NCBI GenBank assembly: GCA_028277205.1
Contig: JANQGT010000014.1
Coordinates: 1-48,612, forward strand
Source: Candidatus Altimarinota bacterium
GTDB lineage: Bacteria > Patescibacteriota > Gracilibacteria > BD1-5 > UBA2023
Reading direction: 5' to 3'
DNA: 48,612 nucleotides
Shown here: positions 1-9,872 of the stretch, piece after piece
Layout: the number at the start of each line of letters is the position of its first letter
Position numbering within the stretch: the first letter of the stretch is position 1
Notes under the pieces: generated by a model
The model's database searches: none
What the model saw: only the letters and a program-made list of their open reading frames with translations
Told to the model about the DNA's origin: nothing
Position numbers and translations under genes: made by a program

Positions 1-2
1 CA

Positions 3-632
3 CACGCGAATAAAAAAATCAATACAAACACGCTCTCGGGAAAAACGCAAATAGTGCGCGAGCTTCTTCCCATGCTCAAAAAACTCGCAAACAGCGTAGA
101 GCGGGACGTGCATATCCGCCAGATCGCCGAGACGCTGGGCATCTCCATCGAGAGCGTCTACGAAGAGCTGAAAAAATACCGGGGAAAACCGGTATCCGCA
201 CGCGACGAACCGGTACACGCATTTGATCTGCATGAGCTCATCACGGGATACCTGGGAAGCTACGGGTATTTCGATTTGTTTTTTGCAAATTTCGCGTATA
301 ATCTCGAAAATCTACAGGAGTGAGCCAGCGCTCTGACGCTTCGTCGCATGCTTTCGGCGGGTGAATCGTGGGGAGACGACGACGCTCTCGATCATGATTC
401 CGTCGCGGGCGTGTCCCTCTTTGTCGAGGAGGAAAATACCGGCACAAATGACGAAAGCAGAAAGCAAAAATTTCTCGCACTCGTCCATCGTCTCAATCAC
501 ACCCTCTTCGAACAGGAGCGCACCGAGCTCATAGCGCGTATGGACAGTCCGGACGAGTCCGGTCCCGACACCCTCATGAGCGAGTACGATGCGCTCCTGC
601 GGCGCGGGAAGTCTCTGGGACTGCTGCGATAA
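3..632 (+). CDS. dnaG: DNA primase, C-terminal part (cut by window edge)
   Basis: Last ~209 residues of the replicative primase, which makes RNA primers at the fork; the toprim catalytic core lies outside the window. The visible part fits the helical region after the toprim fold (a KTxIVRELLPMLKKLAN-type stretch, then VERDVHIRQIAETLG) and the C-terminal helicase-interaction region. Under the standard code the frame breaks at TGA 321-323; reading UGA as Gly joins it to the segment ending in TAA at 630-632. It lies 24 bases upstream of rpoD, the classical dnaG-rpoD order, which supports the call. No start is visible because the gene enters from the left. Confidence 0.82.
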
Positions 633-656
633 TACTTTCGAACTATCCCAAACACT

Positions 657-2222
657 ATGCCGAAACAACCCCCGAAAAATCACCGCGATCCGAAAAAAGA
701 CGCTATAGGAAGAAACGCCGAAGAGGTGGATCTTTCGGAGCTCGTCGCCTCCGATCTCTCGCCCGAGCTCGATCAGTTTCTCAAAAAATCCGAGCAGTCC
801 GACGACGCATCGGATGCCTCTGCCTCAAAAGTCCAAAAGCTCGAGCCGACATTCGCCCATACGGGAGACGAGTCCATAGAGGATGATGCGATCGATGATC
901 TCGCAAGTGATGCCGAGCAAATGGAGATCACCGACACCGAACGCGACATCGAAGAGCCTGACTACGAAGATCTCGTCGAGCTCGAATCGGAAGCCGACGA
1001 AGAACCCCTCGATGATATCGCGACCGACGAGCTGGGGCCGCAGTCGAAAGAGCGCTGACTGCGACGCATTCCCATCGATCGCTCCCAGGACAGACGCCGC
1101 ATCGGCAAGGGACTGCAAAAATTCATCGATGTGACCGTGCCATCGGAGATCCTGGAGGGCATGCCCGAGGATATACAGCAGATCATGAAAAAGGGAAAAG
1201 CAGAGGGGCGAATCACCTACGATGAAGTCCTGACCGCCATACCGAAAGCGGAGGAAAACCTCGAGCTCGTGGACGAGATCTACGCCCGCCTCTCAAAGAT
1301 GAACGTCCAACTCGTGGACTCGCTCGACAAGGATGCCCTTTTCAAAGGAGAAAACGCCCCGAAGAAAAAAGAAGAAGAAGTCGTCAATCTCTCGGATATT
1401 TCGGATGACTCCATCCGAATGTATCTCAATGAGATTGGACGTTTTCCGCTCATAGATGCTGAAGAAGAGATTCGTCTCGGGCGCCTCATAAAAAAATGAA
1501 ACCAAGAGGCACGCCGAAAACTCGCCGAGGCGAATCTGCGCCTGGTCGTCTCCATCGCGAAAAAATACATGGGACGGGGACTGGGACTGCTGGATCTCAT
1601 CCAGGAGGGAAATGTCGGACTCTTTCGGGCGGTCGATAAATTTGATCCCGAGCGCGGATTCAAATTTTCGACGTACGCCACGTGGTGGATCCGCCAGGGC
1701 GTCACGCGCGCCATCGCCGATCAGGCACGCACGATCCGCGTACCGGTGCATATGATCGAGACGATCAATCGATTCATGCACACGTATCGGCGTCTGACGC
1801 AGGAGCTGGCACGCGAGCCACTCATGGAGGAGCTGGCTCTGGAGCTGGATATGGACATCCGAAAAGTGCGCCAGATCATGCGTATCTCGCAGGATATCCT
1901 CTCACTCGATTCGCCCGTCGGCGGCGAGGATGATACCACGCTCGGCGATTTCGTGGAGGATGACAAATATCTGACGCCCGACAAATCGGCAAATCTCGCA
2001 CTGCTCAAATCGAATCTCTACGAGATGCTCGATTTTCTGACACCGCGCGAGCGAAAGATCATCATCATGCGATTCGGACTCGACGGCGGCGAGATCCACA
2101 CGCTCGAGGAGGTCGGACGAGAGTTTGGTGTCACGCGCGAGCGGGTACGACAGATAGAGGCGAAAACACTGGAGAAACTGCGCAATCATCCCGCTGCGGA
2201 TAAGATTCGATTTTTTACATAA
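657..2222 (+). CDS. rpoD: Primary RNA polymerase sigma factor (sigma-70)
   Basis: 521-residue housekeeping sigma factor that directs RNA polymerase to -35/-10 promoters. An acidic, low-complexity N-terminus (about residues 1-130) precedes region 1.2 ([15 protein letters not shown]), region 2 ([32 protein letters not shown]), region 3 and region 4 with its helix-turn-helix ([19 protein letters not shown]). Two in-frame UGA codons (residues 134 and 281) must be Gly. The second sits in the LIKKGNQEA segment just before the region 2 NLRLV helix, where related sigma factors carry Gly. Stop is TAA. It follows dnaG. The first ATG is used; the N-terminus is divergent, so the exact start is less certain than the rest. 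Confidence 0.96.
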
Positions 2223-2234
2223 GCAACCACAGCA

Positions 2235-2672
2235 ATGGATCGACGAATATCCTTTCGCGATACACGCAGATACTATTATTATCCGGAGTGATGGCTTGAA
2301 GCAGTACATTTTATAAAAGAGAAATATCAAGACGCCAACTATCCTGATCAGGAAATTTGGGCATGTATAGCAAAAAGGTGGATCAAACAAGAACTCTCGC
2401 CCGCATTTATACAGACAATTCAGGGTATCGTCACAGATAAACACTGATCACAATATTGGAATCAATTGGTATGCGAAATATACAACTTTCGAAGGTATGT
2501 ATGGGAGGAGCTGGGCTGTCCGAATGACGATCCCCGATTTTGGAAACACGTATGACTCTTTTTATGGTGTAACTGTGCATGATGCTTACCGACAGAGGGC
2601 AATATTATTTGTGCTCGCGACCGATTCGCCTCTCGTGCGCAAAAACACCTGACACAGCCATCCGGCAGCTAA
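2235..2672 (+). CDS. Unknown protein with C-terminal cysteine cluster
   Basis: 145 residues, readable only with UGA = Gly (four UGAs, near codons 19, 72, 106 and 115). I do not recognise the family. It opens with an Arg/Tyr-rich stretch (RRYYYYPEGW), has a Trp/Tyr-rich helical middle (EIWACIAKRWIKQE, QYWNQLVCEIYNFRRYVWEE) and a CxCxxC-type cluster followed by another Cys near residues 111-125, which suggests a small zinc site. Base composition is AT-richer than flanking rpoD. It starts 12 bases after the rpoD stop and ends 11 bases before the next start, so it may be co-transcribed. Stop is TAA. Confidence 0.7.
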
Positions 2673-2683
2673 CCCCGCTCTCC

Positions 2684-3049
2684 ATGAATCTCCTCTCCAT
2701 ACCCGTCGGCGATCTTTTGGACAGTCATGCGGGCGATACGCGCGAGTATAGTTTCGAGGGAGAGATCCCCGAGGGGTACTACGACGATCTGGAGTTTTTG
2801 TCTGCACTCTCATTTCGCGTGCGGCTCATCTCACTCGACGACGGCATCGAGGTCATCATCGACTCGCTCTCGGCGCGCGTGCGGCACGAGGGCGGGACAA
2901 AATCCATCTCTCTCTCGGGAATCGGGCGCACGTACAATCGTACATACGATCCGCTCGCACCCGACGATGTCAAGACCGTCAACATGAAACACCACACAAT
3001 CGATCTCTCGGAAGTCGTGCGGGAGGAGATTTTGATTTCGATACTGTAG
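2684..3049 (+). CDS. YceD/DUF177-like protein
   Basis: 121 residues. The arrangement resembles the YceD (DUF177) family: an N-terminal LLSIPVGDLLDSHAG segment, a central all-beta part (FRVRLISLDDGIEVIIDSLS) and the typical C-terminal VREEILISIL, which matches the family's ...REELLLxLP ending. The cysteine pair seen in many members is absent. In other bacteria this family sits before rpmF (L32) and is linked to 23S rRNA/ribosome assembly; rpmF is not seen here. ATG at 2684 is preferred over the upstream in-frame start because that start lies inside the preceding gene. Stop is TAG. Confidence 0.5.
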   Translation: MNLLSIPVGDLLDSHAGDTREYSFEGEIPEGYYDDLEFLSALSFRVRLISLDDGIEVIIDSLSARVRHEGGTKSISLSGIGRTYNRTYDPLAPDDVKTVNMKHHTIDLSEVVREEILISIL

Positions 3050-3060
3050 CGCCCTCCGAT

Positions 3061-3459
3061 ATGCCATCACAGCGCCTCGTGTACACCGCACTCTCACGAC
3101 ACGCGTTTTATGCGAAAGAGCTCGTATGCGCTCATGCATTTCGACAGGGTGTCGTCCCGCTCAATCCGTTTTGCATGTTCGGCTACTTTCTCTACGACCT
3201 CGTGGATCGCGATCTCGTACGCGCGGCGAATATGCGCATCATCGAGACAGTGGATGAAATCTGGCAATACGGAGCCGTCTCCGACGGATGTCTAGCGGAG
3301 ATCCGCCAAGCTCTGATACTTGGAAAGCCGCTACGATTTTTCTCGGTGGGAAAGACCGTGGAGACGATACGCGAGCTATCTGTGGATGAGATTGAGTTTG
3401 AAGCCGTATCAATACGAGAAATATTTACCTCGGAAATACAACCGAAACTCGTACGCTAA
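3061..3459 (+). CDS. Nucleoside 2-deoxyribosyltransferase-like protein (DUF4406/7768 type)
   Basis: 132 residues with no UGA. The features resemble the Rossmann-like nucleoside 2-deoxyribosyltransferase superfamily: an early ACxHAFRQGVVPLNPF segment after strand 1, then AANMRIIETVDEIWQYG, SDGCLAEIRQA and GKPLRFFSVG, the usual 'DE(I/V)W.fG .SDG...EI..A' signature. A nucleotide-sugar substrate is possible but not shown by sequence. ATG at 3061 lies 11 bases after the previous stop. Its TAA overlaps the TAG of the convergent FemAB-like gene by four bases, so no terminator separates the two. Confidence 0.55.
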   Translation: MPSQRLVYTALSRHAFYAKELVCAHAFRQGVVPLNPFCMFGYFLYDLVDRDLVRAANMRIIETVDEIWQYGAVSDGCLAEIRQALILGKPLRFFSVGKTVETIRELSVDEIEFEAVSIREIFTSEIQPKLVR

Positions 3460-4502
3460 TTTTCCCGAAACATCCTGCGCACCGCCCGGGCAATGCAAAA
3501 AAACCGGTATGCGACCGGTCGCGCTATAAATATTTTCGCATCGGACCATTTCGTGATATCTTTGCTAAATTTTCGTTTGAATCGAGTAACGCCCGCGAGC
3601 CGATGATCGCCCTCGTCCGGTGGTGCGATCCCAAGAAAATCATAGACGAGACACGGACGACGCACCGCTTCGCGAATGCTCGACCACTGCAGGAGGTATG
3701 TCGCCATCGCCTTTCGCAGTGCCGGATCACCCGATGATGCGCCGTAGTAGTAGAGCGCGACATTGGCGAAATAGACAAACACACCGGCGGCGGCAAGTCG
3801 CTCGCCCACCCATGCAAATCGCAGCTCGCCAAACCCGGTTTTCGCAAAAAAATCGAGGAGCACCCCAAAGTATCACCGGGAATTACCGGAAAATCGATCG
3901 CGCTCTGTCGTCTCGGAAAACAGTGTATAAAATCGATCAATGTTTTTCGCAGTGATATCCGCGACCTCAATCCGGACACCGGCGCGCTCGGCGGTACGGA
4001 TGGCATGGCGTCCCTTTTGCGTCATACCGGCAAATATGGCGTCCTCGTCTCAAGTAGTATCGATCCGGGCAGTATACTGCTCGATAAATCGTTTGTACGA
4101 TCATGAAAAAAATCCCGGCAGCTCGACATCGAGAAGCGGCTCGCACTGGACAAAGAGCCATCCTTCGCGGCGAGAGAGATCTCGAAGCGCCTGAGAGAGT
4201 GCGTCGGATATACCGGTTTTCTCATCGCGGATGACCGGTCCTCCCACACAAAACCCGGCACGCACACTGAATCCGATCGATCGCTCCTCGACGACGGCAA
4301 ACGCGGATACTCCCTCGCCAGACCGAATCCCGACATACCATCCGGCACCCGCACCGCCCGCCCGTACGAGCATGCGCGTCCACTCCGGATACTGCCATAT
4401 CGGCGAGTGCGGATGACCTGCAAGCGCCTCGAGAATATGACTCTCGAGAGCCGGAGATATGCCGTCCACGGGACAGACGACGATTTCGGATAGGCTTTTC
4501 AT
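3456..4502 (-). CDS. FemAB/FemX-like peptidoglycan bridge aminoacyltransferase
   Basis: 348 residues, the usual length for this GNAT-fold family, which transfers an amino acid from aminoacyl-tRNA to the lipid II stem peptide at the inner membrane face. Seen: HSPIWQYPEWTRML near residue 33, FCVGGPVI, WLFVQCEP, the GxHAIRTAERAGV-like segment, TERDRFSGNSRGYF, and LYYYGASSGDPALRKAMATYLLQW, the family's Y.Y..S...........LLQW signature. It is intact only with UGA = Gly at codons 134, 151 and 210; the standard code splits it into pieces. It stands alone on the minus strand, convergent with the previous gene. Confidence 0.85.
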
Positions 4503-4549
4503 GATGGGAATTTTAGTAGAGTATACGGACGTCCTCGGATTTTGAGAAA

Positions 4550-4570
4550 CCGGTTTTTTACAAAAACCGG
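4550..4570. terminator. CCGG hairpin in intergenic region
   Basis: CCGGTTTTT (4550-4558), a 3-base loop, then AAAAACCGG (4562-4570) form a perfect 9-base-pair stem. The A/T part of each arm gives a U-run in either direction, so it could end transcription both ways. It lies between the FemAB-like gene start and the transposase remnant. Similar AACCGGTT hairpins recur in other gaps of this window. Confidence 0.4.
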
Positions 4571-4619
4571 GATTTTGTATGGCTCTCGACGAGCAGAAAG
4601 TATCCCTATACTCTCTGCT

Positions 4620-4940
4620 ATGTATACCAAAGCGTAAATATCACGATACAAAATAGGAAGAATTTTTTCCTATTTTTTCGAGGATTTTACTGCGACTCAA
4701 ACAGCAAAAATTGTGTGAGTCACGGTGAATCTCTGGTACAATCATTTTCGACAGGCAATTGTCCGTATCTCAATCAATCAAACACAGGAGCTCGGAGAGT
4801 TTGAAGTGGATGAGAGTTATTTCTAAGCAAGAAGAGTATACTGAAAGCGATGAAGGGGTGCTGAAGGGAAGACCCCGGTATTCTGACTCCTGAAACGAGA
4901 TGGCAAGGTGTTCGCCTCCGTCATGAAACGATGCTCATAG
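4620..4940 (+). pseudogene. Decayed IS1595-type transposase fragment
   Basis: One frame reads about 100 codons that resemble the N-terminal half of IS1595-family DDE transposases: a helix-turn-helix part with FTATQTAKIVGVTVNLWYNHF, then GEFEVDESYF, KRGRGAEGKTPVFGLLKR and GKVFASVMKRCS. The EVDESYF motif holds the first catalytic acidic residues. In-frame TAA codons at 4635-4637 and at about 4824 and a TAG at 4938-4940 break it, and the rest of the catalytic domain is missing. Three UGAs fall at family glycines (GKRGRG, VFGLL), so the element was already using code 25 before it decayed. Terminal inverted repeats were not found. Confidence 0.72.
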
Positions 4941-5021
4941 ACCCTCTGTATTTTCACATTAAGAAGTCGTCAAAAAATATTGCGTATACTGGAGTCGTTT
5001 ATTTTCTTGCCTCTACTGCCT

Positions 5022-5399
5022 ATGCCTACCATCGTCCATACCACCATCCCTGTCGACGATGTAGACAGGGCGCAGCGCTTCTACGGATGAGTATTTTGAT
5101 GGAGTCTCCAGGCGGTCGGGTCGGAGGGTCCTCCATACTATTTCGTCATGACGCACGATCCGCAGCCAATGCCCTCGGATATGGGCATGATGCCGAGAAT
5201 AGAAGCAAACATGAAAATCACAAGCTATATCGGAGTCGATAGCATCGACGCGAGTATGGCAAAAGTACGCGAACACGGCGGGATGATCACCATGGAAAAA
5301 ATACCCGTGAAGGGGATGGGATGGATGTGTCATTTTGACGACTCCTGCGGAAATGAGCTGGGACTCTGGGAAACGGATGAAACGGCGGGGACGATGTAG
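5022..5399 (+). CDS. VOC-superfamily (glyoxalase/bleomycin-resistance-like) protein
   Basis: 125 residues with one vicinal-oxygen-chelate unit: VHTTIPVDDVDRAQRFYGGVFGW at the N-terminus (written here in two halves, IPVDDVDRAQ and RFYGGVFGW), YIGVDSIDASMAKVREHGG in the middle, and CGNELGLWE at the C-terminus. Metal-ligand-type His and Glu residues are present, but the substrate cannot be read from sequence. UGA codons at 5088-5090 and 5097-5099 encode the Gly residues of the YGGVFGW motif, a conserved family signature and good evidence for UGA = Gly. Stop is TAG. It stands just downstream of the transposase remnant. Confidence 0.8.
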
Positions 5400-5469
5400 C
5401 GATGAAAAACTTGCGCCCGACAAAAAAACTGCTACCATGGGCGGCAATGTATTTCTTACTTTATTTTCA

Positions 5470-5832
5470 ATGGAGACGCTCGTCAATGTCAAGTCCCGCA
5501 CGATAGCCGACGTTATGATTTTCGAGCTTTCGGGAGAGCTGGATGAGACCAATGCGGATACGACATTTACATCGCTGTATAGCGAGATCGGAGATTTTTC
5601 GGGAAAGAAGCTCGTCTTCAATCTCTCCGGACTCACGTATCTGAATAGCAAATCGATCGGGTATATCGCCGATATTTTTTCAAACATCGAGGAAAACGGC
5701 GGAAAAATGTACCTGACCAATATGAACGAAGAAGTGCGCGACACGCTGGAGCTGGTCGGCATCACATCGATCGTCCCCGTCACCGAAACCGAAGAAAAGG
5801 CGCTCGGAGAGCTCGGCATCTGATCACAGTAA
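5470..5832 (+). CDS. STAS-domain protein (anti-sigma-factor antagonist type)
   Basis: 120 residues covering one STAS domain: DVMIFELSGELDETNA (strand 1 and helix start), KKLVFNLSGLTYLNSKSIGYI around the position of the usual phosphorylatable serine (LNSKS, about residue 67), and DTLELVGITSIVPVTETEEKAL at the end. Such proteins bind anti-sigma kinases or act in stressosome-like switches. No partner kinase or phosphatase is in the window. The reading continues through UGA 5821-5823 (Gly 118) to TAA at 5830-5832. ATG 5470 is chosen because it gives the family's normal N-terminus; the upstream in-frame start adds a non-homologous tail that overlaps the VOC gene. Confidence 0.8.
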
Positions 5833-5859
5833 AAACTGGCACGTGAATACGATAACGAC

Positions 5860-5883
5860 ACTCCCCTCTCGTCCGAGGGGAGT
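5860..5883. other. Perfect 9-bp inverted repeat before the HD gene
   Basis: ACTCCCCTC, a 6-base loop and GAGGGGAGT form a GC-rich hairpin between the STAS gene stop (5832) and the preferred HD-gene start (5909). No T-run follows, so it is not a classical intrinsic terminator. It may be a processing or mRNA-stability element between the two genes. Confidence 0.45.
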
Positions 5884-5908
5884 CAGGCTCAAAAAAATAT
5901 ACAAACAC

Positions 5909-6517
5909 ATGAAAATAGCATCCCCGCTCCTGCGCGAGGCGCACATCATCAGCGAAGCCTACATTCGCGCGCATGATGACTATCCGTATCACAATCTAGA
6001 ACACACCCGCCAAGTGTACGAGCGCGCCGACTATCTGGCGGAGCATGAGGGACTCGATGCCGAGAGTCGCGAGGACCTGCTGGTCGCGGTACTGTTTCAC
6101 GATACGGGATTTTTTGATCGCTATGATGACAATGAAATTATCGGCGCCGAATATGCCGCAAGATTTTTGCGCAATCAGGGAGTGCACGAGACTCGTATCA
6201 ATCATGTGCGTTCGCTCGTAGTCTGCACGATCCCCCTGGCACCGGCGACGACGCTCGCCCATCGCATCATGCAGGAGAGCGATCTGGATAATCTGGGACG
6301 CGAGGACGCCATGATCCGCACGAGCCATCTCTACGACGAGCTGGTACAAAAGGCAGGAAAAAACCTCTCACCATGAGCGTGGCTGGAGGCGAGTCTGGCG
6401 CTATTTTGCGGATTTCAGTTTACGACTCGGACGGGGCTCGCGGAGCGTGAGCCGATGCGTCTGCGAAATGTGGAGAAACTGCGACAGGAGACAGAGAGAC
6501 ACAAAAAGAGCGCGTAA
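5909..6517 (+). CDS. HD-domain metal-dependent phosphohydrolase
   Basis: 202 residues. The metal-binding HD signature is visible: YHNLEHTRQV (His pair), then about 40 residues later VAVLFHDTGFFDR (the HD dyad) and the DNEIIGAEYAARFL helix. This matches small predicted HD hydrolases that act on nucleotides or related phosphoesters; the substrate is unknown. The standard code stops at 6374-6376; UGA = Gly (codon 156) adds ~46 C-terminal residues, ending in TAA. ATG 5909 is preferred over GTG 5843, because the GTG form would add residues encoded by a perfect hairpin (5860-5883). Confidence 0.8.
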
Positions 6518-6633
6518 ACAATTGAGCGGAGGCTTTTTTTCATCATATCTTTTCACCTGCTTTTTTTCGAAAACGTCAATGGTGTATACGGCAATGCACC
6601 ATGCATGATTGTCTTTGAAGTAGGTGATTTCCC

Positions 6634-6661
6634 TTTTCATTTTTGCGTTCTCGCATATACT
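6634..6661 (+). promoter_or_regulatory. Predicted sigma-70 promoter for pnp
   Basis: TTTTCA (6634-6639), a 16-base spacer and TATACT (6656-6661), 27 bases before the pnp ATG. The 16-base spacing matches other promoters in this window. Confidence 0.5.
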
Positions 6662-6688
6662 TCTTCATTATATTTTTCTCTGTAAATC

Positions 6689-8842
6689 ATGATCCCCGGA
6701 CTCCAAGACGCTGACAAAATCCATACCACTCCCGTCACGAAAACCTACACCATCGCTGGAAAATCCCTGACATTTGAAAGCGGGCGCATCGCGCTGCTCG
6801 CACACGGGAGCGTAGTCATCGCCGACGACGACGGCGACTATCTGCTGACGACCGCGGGCGTGCGCAATGAGCTGACTGATATCGGCTATTTTCCGATGCT
6901 GGTCGAATTTCAGGAAAAATACTACGCCTCGGGAAAGATCGGCGGAAACCGATTTATGAAGCGCGAGGGACGTCCGAGTGAGAGCGCGGTGCTAAACTCC
7001 CGGCTCATCGACCGCCCCATTCGCCCCATGTTTCCAAAGAGAGTCGCAAGCGATATCCAAATCATCTCGACGATACTCTCGTCCTCAGGCGTGTCGGACT
7101 TCGGATTTTTTGGCATTACGGGGGCGAGTCTCGCGCTCATGCTCGGGGGTATTTCAGAGTTTGAATGACCGGTGGCGGGCGTACGCGTCGCATCCGACGA
7201 GGCGGGAAATTTCATATTTGATCCGTCGATCGAGCAGACGAGAGGCGCACATCTCGATCTCATCGTCGCCGGGACAGAGGATGCCATCACCATGGTCGAG
7301 GCGCAGGGAAAACAAGCCGACGACGCACTCGTCATGCGCGCGCTCGAGTACGCACACTCCCTCATCCGCGAGCTCTGTGCTGTGCAGCGGGATTTTTTCG
7401 AGGAGTATACGCGGGTCTATCCGATCCCAAATACCCCACTCCTCAAGCGTGAATCGCATCCCGAGACACACACGCTCGTCGCGCCGTACATGACACAGGA
7501 GCGACTCTGAAAGCTGTACAATCTCGGCAAAGTCGATTTTCATACGCAGTTTGATGCGCTGGTCGACGAGGTGAAAACAGGACTCGCAGACAAGGCAAAC
7601 GTGCACGAAGAAGCCGTCAAAGACGTGCACGACAGCGTCCATTCATATGTAAAGCGATACATGCGCGAGCGCGTTTTGACCGAGCGAATACGACTGGACG
7701 GACGCCGCCCCGAGGACTATCGTCCCATCTCGACGACGGTGGGACTGCTGCCGCGAGTGCATGGCTCCGCACTCTTCGAGCGGGGAATCACGCAGGCGCT
7801 CACCGTCACGACGCTCGGCGGTCCGGGCGATGCCCAGCTCATCGACGATATGTACGAAGAGGAGACAAAACGCTACATCCACCACTACAATTTTCCACCG
7901 TACTGCGTCGGAGAAGTGAAGCCGCTGCGGGGTGTCGGACGACGCGAGATCGGGCATGGACGCCTGGCCGAGAAAGCCCTCGAGCCGGTCCTGCCGGCGC
8001 TCGAGGATTTTCCCTATTTCATCCGGGTGGTCTCTGAGATCATGACATGTAATGGATCCAGCTCCATGGCATCGGTGTGCGGATCGTCGCTCTCGCTCAT
8101 GGACGCCGGCGTCCCCATCGCAGAGCCGGTCGCGGGTGTCGCCATGGGTATGATCTACGATGAAAAGACGGGACACTACGAAATCCTGACGGATATCCAG
8201 GCGGAGGAGGATTTTCTGGGGGATATGGATTTCAAAATCGCACGCACAAAAAACGGTATCACAGCCCTCCAGATGGACTGTAAAATCACAGGACTCCCAC
8301 TCGATACCATCGCAAAAGTATTTGCTCGGGCGCGCACGGCGACGGACGGCATCCGCATGGATATGACGCGCCAGCTCTCCGCACCACGCAGCGAGCTCTC
8401 TCCCTATGCACCGTCGATTTTATCGCTGCAGATAGAGATCGATCAGATCCGCGAGGTCATCGGTCGCGGCGGCGAGACCGTCCAAAAAATCGAACGCGAC
8501 TACAGCGTAGACATCCACATCACGGACGAGGGACTCGTCACGATCACGGGACGCAGTCAGCAGACGGGTCGGCTCGCGCTCGAATTTATCCAGTCGATGC
8601 TGCGAGAGCTAGAGGTGGGCGACATCCTAGACGGACGCGTGAATCGCATCATAGAGGGCACGGGCGCCATCGTCGATCTCGGTCAGGGAAAAAACGGCAT
8701 GATCCATATCTCGCGTCTCGGCGCTACAGAGCGCGTGTCCGACATCACACAGTATGTAAATACGGGCGATGCAGTGCGCGTGCGCGTCGTGTCTATAGAC
8801 AAGGAAAAAAATCGTGTAGCGCTGGAGCGTGTGGTCTCGTAG
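6689..8842 (+). CDS. pnp: Polyribonucleotide nucleotidyltransferase (PNPase)
   Basis: 717 residues, full length for this phosphorolytic 3'-to-5' exoribonuclease that degrades mRNA using phosphate. Domain order: first RNase PH-like domain ([17 protein letters not shown]...), an alpha-helical linker, second RNase PH-like domain with the catalytic core ([49 protein letters not shown]), a KH domain ([15 protein letters not shown], about residue 587) and an S1 domain ([19 protein letters not shown]). UGA at codons 160 and 274 encode Gly. Stop is TAG. The gene is monocistronic-looking with its own predicted promoter. Confidence 0.97.
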
Positions 8843-8914
8843 ATCTGGATGCGGGGTTGATTTTTAGAAAAAAATGGATAGTTTTTGAATGATTATTTCT
8901 CTAAAAAAAGAACT

Positions 8915-9019
8915 ATGGCAGATGCAGATATAAAGAGAAAATTTTATGCTTCCTCTGAAAATCAAGATCTACCAGCACCGCCACCACCTACGCAAACTCA
9001 GGAAAATACGAATTCCTAG
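8915..9019 (+). CDS. Possible small Pro/Gln-rich peptide
   Basis: 34-codon frame from ATG to TAG starting 72 bases after pnp. It has a charged start (MADADIKRKFYASS) and a Pro/Gln/Asn-rich tail (LPAPPPPTQTQENTNS). There is no homology I recognise and no clear ribosome binding site. A second short frame overlaps it. It may be a real small protein or chance. Confidence 0.3.
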   Translation: MADADIKRKFYASSENQDLPAPPPPTQTQENTNS

Positions 9020-9040
9020 AGATGCGCAGAAACGTCGATG

Positions 9041-9247
9041 CTACCGACATGTTCGATCCTCGGACATGAGCGCTTTGATCGTCTCGTCCTGATAGTTTCC
9101 CCAGAGCATACGCTCGTGGCGGATCTCGGATCTGAGAATATGACGAAAGACGCAAAGCCCGACACCGACGAGCGCCAGAGACACCAGATATTCGCGAGAC
9201 ATGGGAAAAAAGGGGTAACGAAGCAAGCCGAGAAACTCTGTCCGCAT
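9041..9247 (-). CDS. Small single-span membrane protein
   Basis: 68 residues. One hydrophobic segment (YLVSLALVGVGLCVF, about residues 20-34) is followed by a charged, helical tail (RHILRSEIRHERML, YQDETIKALMSED). Codon choice (CTC, GAG, ATC, CGT) matches the housekeeping genes, which favours it over the overlapping frames. Stop TAG. It lies 53 bases after the next minus-strand gene and is probably co-transcribed with it. Function unknown. The start could also be the internal ATG at MSREYLV. Confidence 0.5.
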   Translation of the reverse strand: MRTEFLGLLRYPFFPMSREYLVSLALVGVGLCVFRHILRSEIRHERMLWGNYQDETIKALMSEDRTCR

Positions 9248-9299
9248 GCGAAAGTCGCGGATTTTACAGGTGCCTTTTTATGGGTAAAATATGACAACC

Positions 9300-9566
9300 C
9301 TACTTTTTGCGCTTTCAAAAGATCATATCGCAGTCTATGTATAGGTTGTCCTTAAAGTATTTTTTCAGACGTTCATGCTCCTCGAGCAGACGAAAATACT
9401 CCTCGCGATAGTCGGTCTGATCCGGCGGTGCAAATCGCGCGGCACGCGTGACCTCGGCTACGAGATCGTACTCGTGCTCATGCACAGGCTCTGGCTCAAA
9501 CTGAAATCTGGATGCAAACTCTGCCTCGGGATCGAGTCCGGATCCGGCTCATGTATCAGTAGGCAT
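9300..9566 (-). CDS. Unknown small acidic protein
   Basis: 88 residues, seen only with UGA = Gly (two UGAs, near codons 6 and 84). The N-terminus is acidic (MPTDTGAGSGLDPEAEF), the middle Glu/His-rich (FEPEPVHEHEYDLV), and a helical part is likely coiled-coil (YREEYFRLLEEHERLKKYF). No family recognised. It probably forms a two-gene minus-strand unit with the small membrane protein downstream. Stop TAG. Confidence 0.62.
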
Positions 9567-9594
9567 AGGAAAAAAAGTGAAAAAGTAGACGACC

Positions 9595-9803
9595 ATGACA
9601 GTGCACGCAAAAGCGGGCAACCGTCCTAGGTCGCCAGACTTATACATTCAATATGGAGTTGCGGGGCAACATCCTCAGGAAATGCGGACGGTTACCCGTC
9701 ATCAATTTCCTATAAGGATGCAGGGATACAAAAATCCCCTCCTCCATATTTTATATATAAGCTGGCACCGTCAGTATATCCCATTTTCCATAGTGTCAAA
9801 CTC
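9595..9803. repeat. Structured noncoding repeat, copy A
   Basis: First of two related intergenic copies upstream of sufD. Arms GGGCAACCGTCC (9615-9626) and GGACGGTTACCC (9686-9697) pair at 11 of 12 positions. The loop holds a perfect GTTGC-GGG-GCAAC hairpin (9658-9670). Downstream are a GGGAT...ATCCC hairpin and a shared end motif GGCACCGTCAGTATATCCC...TGTCAAACTC. The frame open across it under the standard code shows no family similarity and ends at a UGA. Strand of any transcript is unknown. Confidence 0.6.
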
Positions 9804-9872
9804 TGGAGGGAAATACGGCGAAAGTATGAGGATTATGATGTGTTCATGAGTATGTAGTGAAGAAGTAAGGCG

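Noticed and set aside
5843-5908. GTG start adding 22 residues to the HD protein
   Set aside because: The extra codons cover a perfect GC hairpin (5860-5883) and match nothing in the family; ATG 5909 fits better.
6401-6640. Minus-strand 79-codon frame between the HD gene and pnp
   Set aside because: Its last third is antisense to the HD gene's C-terminus and it has no family likeness or promoter. The gap 6518-6688 is otherwise only the pnp promoter region.
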